Assembly (NCBI RefSeq): GCF_002532075.1 | Contig: NZ_LYXE01000075.1 | Span: forward strand, 1-64,000 | DNA from: Candidatus Chloroploca asiatica | GTDB lineage: Bacteria > Chloroflexota > Chloroflexia > Chloroflexales > Chloroflexaceae | Direction of reading: 5' to 3' | Length of the DNA stretch: 64,000 nucleotides | In this document: positions 9,001-17,600 of the stretch, in pieces | How positions within the stretch are numbered: position 1 is the first letter of the stretch | How the letters are laid out: every line of letters begins with the position of its first letter | The notes under the pieces: model-generated | Databases searched by the model: none | The model's input: only the letters and a program-made list of their open reading frames with translations | Told to the model about the DNA's origin: nothing | Program-made: the position numbers and the translations under genes

Positions 9001-11528
9001 TTTTCGATCAGGATCGCAAAACTGACCAGATCATTCGCATCAACCCCATTCAGCGTAGCATCCACCGGTGCCGTGATCAGGTTGGTCGAATTGATCGTGC
9101 CAGTAAAAGGCACACTGCTCCCGGGGCCACCAAAAGGCACCGGCCCCGCGTTCTGCGAGAGCAAGGCATCGGGATTATTGCTCCCAGTTGCGCCCTTGCT
9201 CACCCGGAGCACCGGCTGGGTCATCTCGATCTGCACAATTGCATCATCGCTGGTCTGGGGTTGATTGGTCGCCCCTTGCAAGCGACGGAACTGGTTGGTT
9301 AAGAAGAGGCGGTCAGCCGTTGGCTCATCACTGGCCGTCACCGTAAAGAGGATGTCGATAACGCTCGGGGTGATTTCGTCGGGAATTGGGGCGTCGTTTG
9401 ATGGATAGTTGCCATACCTAAAGATGACACTGTTCGCCACCGTATCGGTGATCACCTGTGGCACACCCGCAAAGAGAGTATCAAACGTCTCATTCGGCCC
9501 ATATTTCGCCTGACCAGCAGGAGGAGGGTCAGCACTGACGGTATTGCTAAAGACGCCCGTCATTTCATCCGCACGGAAGATCGGCAGGGGCAGATAGTCA
9601 ACCAGGCGAAGTTCTTCAACCCTGCTGGCGGGCAGATCAGTCTGGAGGCGGTACGTAACGGTATCGCCAGGGGCGATACGCAAAGGCGAGGGAAGATCCG
9701 TGTCGCCATTGATCGCATAGATCGTCTTGCTGATAAGACCACGCGGGATCACCACCGCAGCACTGCTGCCATCCTCTTCGTCCTCGTCAGTGGGATCGAA
9801 GGTAGCGGTATCAAGCACATCGCCACGCACCGTCACCTGGTTCGAGAGAACATCACCCTCGTCAACACTCTTGTCACCCGAAGGGAAATCATCACTAAAC
9901 TCGTCCTGGATCACGGTACGAAAGACAATAGTAGCCGTGGTGGGGCCATTATCATAGACATCACAGTCAGGTTCGTCACTCCCGGCCAACGGCACACATC
10001 CACCAAGCAACCGCCCATCAGACAGGCCACGACTCACCAGTTCATCCGAGACACGGAACGTGATCGTCGTCGTGCCATCAGGATCAACCGTCACTTCCGG
10101 GGTATAATTTGGCGTCACCGTGAAATTCGCTAGCGCAAAACTGGCGGTGTCTGAGGTAAAGCCGTTGCCGTTGATCTGCAACGTTGGCGTAAAGGCCTGA
10201 TCAAACCGCTGCCCATCCGAGAAGGTATCGCTGATCACGACCGTGTTAAAGGCAAAAAAGTCAGAGACCTGCACACTCAACGTATAGGCCAGCGTATCAC
10301 CCGGCTTCGGCCCGGTGGCAAAGTTGCCAATGGCAACCTCAACACTCTTCTGGATCGCGATCGCCTTTGGGGTCAGCGTATGCTCGGGGCCAGGACCGTC
10401 GATGGTAATTGACTGTTCTGGGTCACGCTCGTCAACTGGCTCCCAGGTTGCGGTCGCGCGGGCATTATTCGGGGCGGTTGCATCATCAGCGGTGCTTGGA
10501 TCAAGCACCGGGTCGCCATTCGCATCGAGGCGCGGCACAAAAAACTCAAAGACAACCGAGGCATCAACGTCGCCAGAGCCGCCGGTCACCGTGGGAAAGC
10601 GGATCTGCAACTCATTATTCAGGGCAGGCGCACCCACGGTCGGGGTCACAAGCACGGTGGCCCCTGCGGGCGTTGACGGGATCAGGTTGACAAAAGCGAT
10701 ATTGGTCGTCAGTATATCGGTAATGACAAGATCGGTGACCGTCTGACCATCGGCGAGATCAACATCGATCCGATAGCGACGTGGAAAGTTCGGCCCAGTC
10801 GCCGTCTCGTCCTCGGGGCCAAGATAGGTTTTCGTGAGGCTCATCAGCACTGGCGCCACGGTGACTTCTGGCCAATCAGCACTGTCACCGCTCGCTGGAT
10901 TGAGCAACACCTCATCGCAGCACCAGTCATCAAGAGGCGTATTGCCAAACTGAAAACCGCCCCGCGCACGGATGGTCAGCGGAACATCAAGATCCGCCAG
11001 TACACTCAACTGCGCATTGACCGTCAGCTCAACCGCAGGTTGCCCTGGCGTAAACGAACCAAACGGCAACTGCAACACCACCAGCGTATCACCCGGTGTC
11101 CCACACACCTGCTGGAAACTCCCATCTTGCAGGCGCGCATACGGGTGAGCGACGCACGAAGGAGGTGACGATGGATCGGTACCCGGAAACGTCAGACTCA
11201 CAGTTGTCACCGGAGCACCGAGGTAATTGGCGTCCACAAACGTGATGCCGTCATCACCATCGGCCCCGGTAGCCGGAAAGATCAGATCAATAAACGGGCC
11301 ATAGCCGGTCTGGGTGGTACTGCCATTGACAAAGGTCACTGCAAAGCTAAACGCCTCACCAATGGGCACCGTATTGGGCGCACTGAGGGTAGCCAGAGGA
11401 ATCGCATCACCACTCTGCGCAAACACCGGTCGAGGAGGGGTTGCCATCCCAACCAGGATCAGGATCAGGATCATCGCACTCGACACAAAGCGTAACAGAC
11501 CGGGGGTATGCACAGAGAGCTTGGACAT
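1..11528 (-). CDS. Giant secreted DUF11 / SdrD-B repeat protein (partial, 3' end beyond window)
   Basis: Starts at ATG 11528 and stays in one frame to the window edge (frame checked at about 9515, 8549, 5465, 2522 and at the edge), giving more than 3,840 codons with no stop. Residues 1-45 form a signal peptide: MSKLSVHT, a hydrophobic stretch rich in I/L, then PVFAQSGD. Residues about 50-2400 are successive DUF11 (TIGR01451-like) beta-sandwich modules, with phrases such as GDLVTYLVTYTNTGT and NTARLVYTSLPG. From about 4200 to 1 come SdrD-B/Cna-B-like modules that open with LGNxVWYDxxNxG (near 4185, 3595, 3105, 2605, 2035 and 1020), a GEVED-type module (ends DGEVEDYLVNI, about 1570-1040), then DUF11 modules again. 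The likely role is a cell-surface or sheath adhesin; SdrD-B modules in known proteins bind calcium. The 3' end and any anchor are outside the window. It diverges from a MalT-like regulator. Confidence 0.9.
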   Translation of the reverse strand, partial: MSKLSVHTPGLLRFVSSAMILILILVGMATPPRPVFAQSGDAIPLATLSAPNTVPIGEAFSFAVTFVNGSTTQTGYGPFIDLIFPATGADGDDGITFVDANYLGAPVTTVSLTFPGTDPSSPPSCVAHPYARLQDGSFQQVCGTPGDTLVVLQLPFGSFTPGQPAVELTVNAQLSVLADLDVPLTIRARGGFQFGNTPLDDWCCDEVLLNPASGDSADWPEVTVAPVLMSLTKTYLGPEDETATGPNFPRRYRIDVDLADGQTVTDLVITDILTTNIAFVNLIPSTPAGATVLVTPTVGAPALNNELQIRFPTVTGGSGDVDASVVFEFFVPRLDANGDPVLDPSTADDATAPNNARATATWEPVDERDPEQSITIDGPGPEHTLTPKAIAIQKSVEVAIGNFATGPKPGDTLAYTLSVQVSDFFAFNTVVISDTFSDGQRFDQAFTPTLQINGNGFTSDTASFALANFTVTPNYTPEVTVDPDGTTTITFRVSDELVSRGLSDGRLLGGCVPLAGSDEPDCDVYDNGPTTATIVFRTVIQDEFSDDFPSGDKSVDEGDVLSNQVTVRGDVLDTATFDPTDEDEEDGSSAAVVIPRGLISKTIYAINGDTDLPSPLRIAPGDTVTYRLQTDLPASRVEELRLVDYLPLPIFRADEMTGVFSNTVSADPPPAGQAKYGPNETFDTLFAGVPQVITDTVANSVIFRYGNYPSNDAPIPDEITPSVIDILFTVTASDEPTADRLFLTNQFRRLQGATNQPQTSDDAIVQIEMTQPVLRVSKGATGSNNPDALLSQNAGPVPFGGPGSSVPFTGTINSTNLITAPVDATLNGVDANDLVSFAILIENTGSSLKGAFDLVITDTLPFGLIIPTDPYSLNLQVRYGTGEVISYTGDLFGNGIELIDPSGDEGVCQVYDPSSGNNIILITYDLQVDPDIPPNTPIVNRATLVNYAGDEGGPNHASDLTASTTVTSASPNLVKSLVTTSEAHTTGTDVVIGEIARFRLAVRVPEGQWSEFQIRDVLPPGLTYLTETARFAFVSNGAGMTTTLIADGVPTIIGNSATLTETPSISITGVFSPSNVVTSTNSVTFNFGTLVNRDSDVDAEYVIVEFNALVENLASNQQGTNLPNRFQVLRDGEVVPTSSGAENSNTVTLRVIEPSLTLAKAIVNPADAEGDAGDFVTYRITVTNTSPTTGFDLVIADPVPAGLSFDIFSPPNITETGGVTNTVWSFDNPSSTLIIETATFSVGAELVIEYQVQVETSVIPAQQLTNTAILTWTSLPDLNGTTTNPTGSPNTGTPGERDGERTGSGGVNDYRTSDDATLTVFVPVPEKSLVATSEGHTSDEDAEVAIGEIVRYRLAVELPEGTSPSLQLVDLLPAGLTYLTETARVAFVSNDDGITSTLPLDIPNLIGSAATITAVDSGLITGTLRAEDVITSTGLITFNLGTLVNYDSDPDAEYVIVEFNALVENIPANVAGFTHVNTFIVRIAGTQVGPPSNEVNTTVVEPAITVDKQVISPADATIDAGDLISYRVTYTNTGTTDAFDVQLTDTLPATLQLLTNTVAITPSGGIIGANDASSGNTVEVSVDQMPPNEGIVLTYEALALVTVTPGEIITNTAYLTYTSLLEENGTPIGDNPTGSETPGEPGAIDGERTGSGTPAQNNYNDSDDARVEVPLVALVKTLVTTSEAHTSDANVAIGEIVRYRLAVELPEGTSPSLQLVDLLPAGLTYLTETARVAFVSNDDGITSTLPLDIPNLIGSAATITAVDSGLITGTLRAEDVITSTGLITFNLGTLVNRDDDPDAEYVIVEFNALVDNNNTDAASRNDDGDVRTNRFRVFINGTQNGLDSNEVSVTIVEPRLVLDKRIVDPPSDAGDLVTYLVTYTNTGTTDAFEVQLTDALPPELTLSLPVTPTLSGGATGLSDASSGNVVSVTVTSVPVGGSVAITYTAIVTDAVSGGQIITNTARLVYTSLPGTNGTPDNPTGSTTPGAPGSTTGERDGSDGADGRPNNYSQSASTSTTLDAAELSKVLAGTSLADTTGSNVTIGEIVTYTLTITLPEGLTPSLVLTDTLPSGMAYVTGTLITDTTGFNGTLPAANVTAAGGNGDPVILTWGAITVTPDNDPTNNSFRVQLQARVLDVSGNSGLTPQTTLTNRASLVAGNNPPVTSNPVNVTVVEPRLVIDKQFSQPTAYAGETVTVTLIVTNTGTSTAYDVVIIDPLPQTQFSDVQEGTTPSGFTYTTSISGSDTVVRYTGGDIPAAASRTFTFAVTLDADLDAGTILSNTATITRATSLPGPDPTERNQPETSDDDPITIVAPDLAITKTDGGATAVPGGLITFTLHYTNLGTIGVTGVTITETVPLHTRFAGPAGWLCDPDNTAGSTCLFTVGDLAAGASGSESFVVRVDNPLPVGVNEVVNAARIGDDGANGPDPDLRNNETDETTPIIFPPISLGNRVFYDTNNDGLDNDGAGATLGSSTGVPSVTVQLFLDADRDGQLTGDEQIWIAETTTDADGFYLFTEQTHRDGAVLTATLPLYPGQYVIGIPAIQFATGAALAGYHSSGTTIDATGVITETSAPDPNNQVDRDDNGTLQLPLAPFFDGGVLSQPVMVVATQAPTGEPEEAGVAPNSVAILDENSDLTIDFGFYTTSLGNLVWLDDGGSTPANALNGFFDAGETGLAGVAVRLFSGDGATEIPVGPDGILGTDDDANLLPVLTLADGRYQLRGLPQGSYRVQVTPPLGYVSTLDTAGTNDPNTNVDQDDNGPGRNSGAVTSNPVTITPGNAGSQNNTLITTTLGLTADPTVDFGFVRYFSLGNRVWYDRDNSGDLNAADGANPGLDEVLVRLLDRDGNAVTDASGNPVADQRTSGGGYYRFDNLLAGDYLVEVVAENFTDDGVLVQFLSSTGPAQEADPNENGDNNDNGLDTPVNGAIRSGLVTLGPGADEPTNDNDPTTNPEPGEAPNDRSNRTVDFGFFRPVSVGNQVWYDTNNNRQIDANEVGIPGVRVELFFDADGNGILEDNRDTGGVDETQPVSFTTTITDGLYLFTTRPDALGNLQLLTPGSYVVGIPASEFDPITGTLRGLFSSGTTLTSAGVRTEIAPPDPKTDRTDGDDNGAFQTSGFYAGGVLAQAVTLEPGAEPVGEDPDLDPNPAYRPDNSDNQTLDFGFYGMSLGNLVWLDNGAGGGTANDGLRTGSEPGIADVTVRLFAADGRTELLTTTTDVDGRYLFTGLVEGTYIVEVDRTSPPVLGLASSRDPVNANDPNAQDNDDNGVLLTTTTVRSIAVALVANAAPTGESDQALTRDPGMGNPAQTDNPFTPDQNANLHVDFGFAEADWGDLPENIPGLPSYNTTRTGGSAEGPSHAITPGLRIGAAIDAERDGQPNATATGDDLNGILDDEDGVTLPAFVTGLPATVTVQVLNITGRPATLYGFIDFNGDGTFDQPGERASVAVPNGSDGSVEVVFDVPVTATLATPIGVRFRLSTDSGLGPDGPASDGEVEDYLVNITPTYSLGNRVWYDRDNSGDLNAADGANPGLAGVMLRLLDAEGNPVTDATGRLVTATTDISGYYRFDNLLAGDYLVEVEARNFADDGPLFTMRSSTGPAQEADPNDDVDNNDNGLDTPVNGAIRSGIVTLGPGNSEPTDDNDPVTNPEPGEAPNDRSNRTVDFGFFIPPDLAITKTDGGATAVPGGLITFTLHYTNLGTIGATGVTITETVPPHTSFAVAANVAGWLCEPDTTAGSTCVFTVGDLAAGASGSVAFVVQVDNPLPAGVTAVVNAVRIGDDGTNGPDPNDENNTDTETTPVRAAPDLAITKTDGGATAVPGGLITFTLHYTNLGTIGATGVTITETVP

Positions 11529-11574
11529 AGCTGGCTCCGTCGATGAAGGTGAAAAGCAGGGATTACCACCCTCT

Positions 11575-11604
11575 ATCATAGCGCATACCCTGTGCCGGTG
11601 TCAT
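11575..11604 (-). promoter_or_regulatory. Predicted sigma-A promoter of the giant surface protein
   Basis: On the minus strand ATGACA (11599-11604) is followed after 18 nt by TATGAT (11575-11580), about 47 nt upstream of the ATG at 11528. Five of six bases match at each element. This is a pattern match only. Confidence 0.5.
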
Positions 11605-11640
11605 TGCCCGCAAAGATGTATCTTTGGAGTAGGCACAGGG
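11588..11640. promoter_or_regulatory. Nested palindromes between divergent adhesin and regulator genes
   Basis: A perfect palindrome CAAAGAT-GT-ATCTTTG lies at 11611-11626. It is enclosed by a 9-bp inverted repeat, CCCTGTGCC (11588-11596) and GGCACAGGG (11632-11640). The set overlaps the predicted -35 of the minus-strand gene and precedes a TATAAT (11651-11656) that could serve the plus-strand regulator. This arrangement fits a shared operator, possibly for the adjacent LuxR-type protein. That is inference. Confidence 0.45.
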
Positions 11641-11753
11641 ATGCATGGCCTATAATTAGGCAGGACTAATAGGCTATTGGTTACACTTTCTTCATTATCG
11701 GCAGCGACATTTTGAGGTATGATAAAGTAAGAAGATTTTTTAATCATGCAGTG

Positions 11754-14423
11754 ATGCAGCAAATTCAAAGCGCTTGCAACCGATTACTACCGTCACAACC
11801 CGATCCAACCTGGATTGAGCGACCATACCTCCTTGCCCGTCTTGGACAAGCTCTGTCACGACGGCTGACCCTTCTGGTCGCTCCTGCGGGGGCTGGCAAG
11901 ACGGTCTTGATCTCTCAGTGGCTGGCCCAGCACCGGGATCCGGTCGCCTGGTTGACCGTTGGGGTTGAAGACAATACGCCAGCCCATCTCGGTCATCGGC
12001 TTGTGCAGGCAGTACAACAGGTATGGCCTGACGCATGTGCAGCCACCGCAGGGTACCTTGCGGTAACCTCCGAGCCTGAGGTGAGTGCCCTTGGCACGCA
12101 CCTACGCGCCGATGTCGAGGCGTATGGTGAACGTATGGTGCTCGTCTTGGATGACTATCACCAGATCACGTCACCAGCGATCCACCAACTCGTGCATCAA
12201 CTGATCAACGACCCTCAGGCTCGGGTACCATGCATCATCGCCTCACACATCGAACCACCGTGGCCGTTAACCCGCTTGCGGCTCGATCAGCAACTCCTCA
12301 AACTCCACGACCACGATCTCTTCTGGAGTCAGGATGAAGTTCGGCAATTCTTCACCAGGATCCTGCCCGAGCCGCTCGCCCCTCACCTGATCACCCTGCT
12401 GCACGAACGCATCGAAGGGTGGGCGATAGGGTACCGGCTGATCGCGCTTCGCCTCAGCGAGCTCGTCTCCTTCGAGCACAAGGCCACATCAGTGGCCGAT
12501 CTTGAGGCATATGTGCGTGCATACCTTACCGAAGAGATCGTTGACCAGCAACCGCCTGAACTGCAACGCTGGCTGATGACAACCTCGCTCTTTGCGCGTT
12601 TTTGTCATCCGCTGCTCGATTGGCTGCTCGATACCACTACCTCAGCCAGCCATCTGCAGCACATGATCTGCCAGGGCATGGTCGTCGTCCCGCTCGATCA
12701 CGAACAAGGCTGGTACCGCTACCAGCCAGTCTGGACTGATCTGCTCCAACAACGCCTGCTCACCCAGGCAGGGCAAGCCCACGTCGAAGGCCTCTATCGT
12801 GCTGCCGCCGCATGGTTTTCCCAGGCCAACCTGGTCGAAGAAGCGATCGCGTACGCGCAACTGGCGGGCGATCCCATGCTTGCCGTCCAGATCGTTGCGT
12901 CACACCTGCATCGCATCCGATCCACCGAAAGCGCAGGGGGCAACGTCGCCTCCGTACTCAAGCAATGGCTCGCCCTGTTGCTACGCAAGCCGGTCGAAAC
13001 GTCCGTCGAACTCTTGTTCATCCAGGCCTCGCTAGCCACCGTAAGCTTTGACGACCAACGCATTGAACCACTGCTGGCCCAACTCGCCAGCGCCATCGAG
13101 GCTGATCCACGTCCTGCTGCCGAACTTACAGCCATACGCGGTGAACTAGCGGCGCTGCACACCTTCGCCGCGTTTCATCGGGGCGACCTCGAGGCGGTTC
13201 ACAACCACGCCAAACAAGCCTATGCGCTGCTGCCAGCAAGTATCGGGTATATCCGTGATTGGACACTCGCCCATGATCTCTTAGCGTACACCCTTGAGGG
13301 AAACCGTGCGTATACGTTGCATCAGGTCGAAGCGACGCTCGCCTCGAGGCCAGGACACTATGACCGAAGCCGGAGGATCATGCTCTTTGTCGCCGCCATG
13401 GCCAACCTCTACAGCGGTGATCTGGCCCTTCTTCGTTCCGCAGCCGAACAACTTATCCACGCACATCCATCACCGGATCATCAATGCATGTGGGTTGCAG
13501 CGGGACACTATCTGCTTGCGAGAATGCATTATGAGCAGCACGAATTGGAGGTCGCGGAAGAGCACTTCGCGCGGGTTCTCGCGTATCCAATGGAGAGCAA
13601 CCCGCGCATCTACCATGACAGCCTCATTGGCATGGCCTTGCTCAATCAGGCGCGTGGCGACGAAGCAGCGGCACGCACGTATGCCGCACAGAGCCAGGCC
13701 TTTGCCATCGCAAGCGAAAGCCCAAGTTTGATCGAGGCTGCCATCACGTTCGAGGCACGCCTAAGCCTATTGCAACAACGGCCTCCCCCTCAGAGTGAAG
13801 CCCGCCCAACGGCAGAGGCACCCTTTGCGCAACCCTGGCTCGAACTCGCCCCCCTGAGTCGCATCGAAGTGTTGCTTGCCGAAGGTTCGGCAAGTAGTCT
13901 TGCGACAGCCCATGCTCACATCCACCAGTTCATTCACGCGCTAGCACACCTGCACCAGCCATGGCTAAAGCTGCGTTTACAACTGATCCGTGCCTCAGTT
14001 TTGCACGCACTGGGGCGTACCCGTGATGCCCTGATCCTCTTCCAGCACCTGTTAGAGAGCGGGCAGAGCATGGGTTTGAAGCGAACTTTTCTCGACGCAG
14101 GTCAGCTTGGGCATCTACTCCTGAGCGAGGCGACCCGGTATGGGCCACTGCGCAGCTATGCCAAGCACCTGCTTGAGCAGCGCGTCGTACACAACGTCAG
14201 ATCAACTGCCACCCCCACAGTCGAACAACTCCTGACGAGGCGCGAGTATAGCGTCCTCTCCATGCTCGTGCAGCACCATAGCACGCAGGAAATCGCCATG
14301 CAATTACAGATCGCCCCTGGCACGGTCAAAAAGCATGTCAGCAACATCTATGGCAAACTGCACGTCACCAATCGCCGTGAAGCCCTACAACGCGCCCGTG
14401 AACTCGGCCTCGTACATGCCTGA
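11754..14423 (+). CDS. MalT-like LuxR-family ATPase transcription regulator
   Basis: About 889 residues, the usual size for the large ATP-binding LuxR (MalT/LAL) regulators. A Walker A motif APAGAGKT lies at residues 43-50 after the typical N-terminal RPYLLARL. A long helical TPR-like middle (about 350-800) follows. The C-terminal LuxR helix-turn-helix has LTRREYSVL, STQEIAMQL and TVKKHVSNIYGKL. Members of this family bind an inducer plus ATP and activate transcription as oligomers. The start is uncertain: ATG 11754 is used, but TTG 11712 and GTG 11751 are in frame and none has a clear ribosome-binding site. Its divergent position next to the giant surface-protein gene suggests it controls that gene; this is inference. 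The inducer cannot be read from sequence. Confidence 0.88.
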   Translation: MQQIQSACNRLLPSQPDPTWIERPYLLARLGQALSRRLTLLVAPAGAGKTVLISQWLAQHRDPVAWLTVGVEDNTPAHLGHRLVQAVQQVWPDACAATAGYLAVTSEPEVSALGTHLRADVEAYGERMVLVLDDYHQITSPAIHQLVHQLINDPQARVPCIIASHIEPPWPLTRLRLDQQLLKLHDHDLFWSQDEVRQFFTRILPEPLAPHLITLLHERIEGWAIGYRLIALRLSELVSFEHKATSVADLEAYVRAYLTEEIVDQQPPELQRWLMTTSLFARFCHPLLDWLLDTTTSASHLQHMICQGMVVVPLDHEQGWYRYQPVWTDLLQQRLLTQAGQAHVEGLYRAAAAWFSQANLVEEAIAYAQLAGDPMLAVQIVASHLHRIRSTESAGGNVASVLKQWLALLLRKPVETSVELLFIQASLATVSFDDQRIEPLLAQLASAIEADPRPAAELTAIRGELAALHTFAAFHRGDLEAVHNHAKQAYALLPASIGYIRDWTLAHDLLAYTLEGNRAYTLHQVEATLASRPGHYDRSRRIMLFVAAMANLYSGDLALLRSAAEQLIHAHPSPDHQCMWVAAGHYLLARMHYEQHELEVAEEHFARVLAYPMESNPRIYHDSLIGMALLNQARGDEAAARTYAAQSQAFAIASESPSLIEAAITFEARLSLLQQRPPPQSEARPTAEAPFAQPWLELAPLSRIEVLLAEGSASSLATAHAHIHQFIHALAHLHQPWLKLRLQLIRASVLHALGRTRDALILFQHLLESGQSMGLKRTFLDAGQLGHLLLSEATRYGPLRSYAKHLLEQRVVHNVRSTATPTVEQLLTRREYSVLSMLVQHHSTQEIAMQLQIAPGTVKKHVSNIYGKLHVTNRREALQRARELGLVHA

Positions 14424-14463
14424 TAAATATTCAGGATTACATCGGGTCTAGAGTTCGCCACCC

Positions 14464-14612
14464 TTAAGTAGTCTGTAACAAAAGTTTGCTGATCCCAGCG
14501 GGAGCTTCGACAGGCTCAGCCTCCGTCCGTTCGCCACGCCCATCGTCCGCCGTTGGCTGAGCTTGTCGAAGCCAAGCCCGAGAGCACAAAACGTACGTTA
14601 CACCCTACTTAA
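14464..14612. repeat. MITE-like element with terminal and internal inverted repeats
   Basis: The ends TTAAGTAGTCTGTAAC (14464-14479) and GTTACACCCTACTTAA (14597-14612) are inverted copies matching at 14 of 16 bases. Inside lies a second inverted pair, 17 bp each with one mismatch: GCTTCGACAGGCTCAGC (14504-14520) and GCTGAGCTTGTCGAAGC (14556-14572). The element fills the gap between two converging genes, and its right end contains the TAA stop of uvrA. No coding capacity. Related words AGTAGTCTGT recur at 41939 and 52863. It may also act as a transcription barrier between the convergent genes. Confidence 0.6.
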
Positions 14613-17600
14613 TCGGCGGCGACGCGGTGCCCGGCGAGCTGCAGAACCCCGCGCAGAAAGTGCCCGGTGTGCGAGCCTTCGACCTCGGCAACCTGCTCGG
14701 GCGTGCCGGTGGCAACGACGTATCCGCCGCCGTCACCGCCTTCGGGTCCCATGTCAATGACCCAGTCGGCGGTTTTGATGACGTCGAGGTTGTGTTCGAT
14801 CACAATGACGGTGTTGCCTGCGTCAACGAGCCGGTGCAAGACGTCGAGCAGGTGCTGAACATCGGCGAAGTGCAGGCCCGTCGTTGGTTCGTCGAGGATG
14901 TAGATCGTCCGCCCCGTCGCGACGCGGGCGAGTTCTTTCGCCAACTTGACGCGCTGCGCTTCGCCGCCGGAAAGGGTGGTCGCCGGTTGCCCAAGACGAA
15001 CATAGTCGAGCCCGACATCGTGCAAGGTCTGCAAGATGCGCCGCACGCGCGGTACATTGTCAAAAAATTCGAGCGCCGTCTGCACGTCCATCTCGAGCAC
15101 GTCGGCAATTGATTTGCCCTTGTATTTGACTTGCATGGTCTCGCGGTTGTAGCGCTTGCCTTTGCATTCGTTGCAACGCACCCACACGTCGGCAAGGAAT
15201 TGCATGTCAATTTTGATCTCACCATTGCCTTCACAGGTCTCACAGCGCCCACCTTTGACATTGAAGCTGAAGCGACCGGCGGCATAGCCGCGCAGGCGTG
15301 CTTCGGCGGTGTTGGCAAAGAGATCGCGCAGCAGATCGAAGAGTTTGACATAGGTAGCCGGATTCGAGCGCGGAGTGCGCCCGATCGGTTGCTGGTCAAT
15401 GTCGATCACCTTGTCGAGATGTTCAAGCCCATTGAGCGCCGCATATGGCCCTGGTTTGAGTTGCGCTTTATTGAGCCGATTGGCAAGCGCAGGATAGAGC
15501 GTCTCGGTGATCAGCGATGATTTCCCCGACCCGCTGACCCCAGTGACGGCAATGAAGGTGCCGAGCGGGAAACGAACGCTGACATCGCGAAGGTTGTTGA
15601 GCGTTGCACCCTCAAGACTCAGCCAGGCTTCTTCCCCCTCAAGCGGGCTCGTTTCGGCGATCCGCTGCGCTGCCTTGCCCCGTCGCTGAGGCAACGAGGC
15701 AGCGGTCTTGTCGAGACGGCGCGCAATCGTTGAGGTAAGCAACGGGCTACGCCGCGTTGCAGGGATGGCAATTTCGAGTTGACCACTCAAATAGTGGCCC
15801 GTCAGTGAGTCAGGATGCGCGGCGATCACCGCAGGTGGGCCACTCACAACGACCTCACCGCCCTTGACCCCAGCCCCGGGGCCAAAATCGACGATCCAGT
15901 CGGCGGCCTGCATCGTCTCGAGGTCGTGCTCAACGACGATCAAGGTATTGCCAAGGTCGCGCAGCCGCAGCAGCGAGTCGAGCAATTTGCGATTATCACG
16001 CTGATGCAGGCCAATGCTCGGTTCATCGAGAATATACATCACCCCGACGAGGCCAGAACCAATCTGCGACGCCAGACGAATCCGTTGCGCCTCGCCTCCA
16101 GAGAGCGTCGGGGCCGGGCGCCCCAGGCTCAAATAGTGCAAGCCGACATTCAGCAGAAAACCGAGGCGTTCCCGGATCTCCTTCAACACATCATCAACAA
16201 TCTGAAGTTGAGTCGAATTCAGCAACGCGGGAGGTTCGTCTGGCGCAGGTACTTCGGTGAGACCAGCGATGCGCAGCACCCAGGCATGCGCCTCGTGAAT
16301 ATTTTTGCTCCCAACCTCAGTGATCGTCGTACCAGCCACGCGCACCGCCCGGCTCTCGGGGCGCAGACGGGCACCCTCACACTCGGGGCAGGGTTGCTCA
16401 CTCATATACTGCAGATAGTAATCGCGGGCCATATCGCTGCCGGTCTGCATAAAACGACGCCGGATCTCGGCGGCCACGCCCTCCCACGGGCGATAGAACT
16501 CGCCGCGGCTCCCATTCTCGCTGGCCCAGAAGAAACGTACCTTCTCTTTGCCACTGCCAAAAATGATCACCTCGCGCTGACGCTCGGTCAGTTCGTCCCA
16601 GGGTGTATCGAGGCTAAACGCATAGTGGGAGGAAAGCCCCACAATCGTCTTGTACGACCAGGCATCAGTCTTTTTGCGCAACTCGCCCCAGTAGGTGACG
16701 GCCCCCTGATTGAGCGAGAGCGCCCCATTGGGCACCAACAGCGTCGGGTCAACTTCAAGGCGCGTCCCGAGGCCGGCACACGACGGGCATGCCCCCTGCG
16801 GCGAGTTGAACGAAAACATCTGCGGCGTCAACTCAGGAAACGAGATGCCACAGTTGGGGCAGGTATTGCTCTCGCTCATCAGCCACTCTTCGGGAAACGG
16901 CTGAACAATGTCGGTTGAGATGGGCGCAGGAGAGCGGGGTTGCACACTGACGATGACACTGCCCTCGCCAACGCGAAGCGCCTGCTCGATGCTATCGGTG
17001 AGGCGGGTGACAAACGCCTCGTAGTCGCTCCCGGCGGCGGCCTGCGCCACGCCAATCGTTGCGCCAACGGGCGCAGCGGCGGGCGTGGCAGCCTCGGGAT
17101 CAGGCATCACGAGGCGATCAACGACAACCTCGATCGTATGCTTCACCTTCTTATTAAGCCGAATCTCCTCATCGAGCGTACGGATTTCGCCATCCACCCG
17201 CACCCGCACAAACCCCTCAGCCTTCGCCTCGGCAAAAATATCTTTATATTCACCTTTGCGCTGAGATACAAGGGGAGCCAGCAAGAGAAAGCGCGTCCCC
17301 GGCGGCAACTCAAGCACCCGATTGACCATCTGCTCGGCGCTCTGCGAGGCAACCGGCTGACCACACTGGTGGCAATGCTGCGTACCAACGCGGGCAAAGA
17401 GCAGCCGCAGATAATCGTGAACCTCGGTAACCGTCCCAACGGTTGAACGCGGATTCTTGCTCGCACTCTTCTGCTCAATCGCAATCGCCGGCGAAAGGCC
17501 CTCGATCAAATCAACCTTGGGCTTCTCCATCTGACCGAGAAACTGGCGCGCATAGGCCGAGAGACTCTCAACGTAGCGGCGCTGGCCTTCAGCATAGAGT

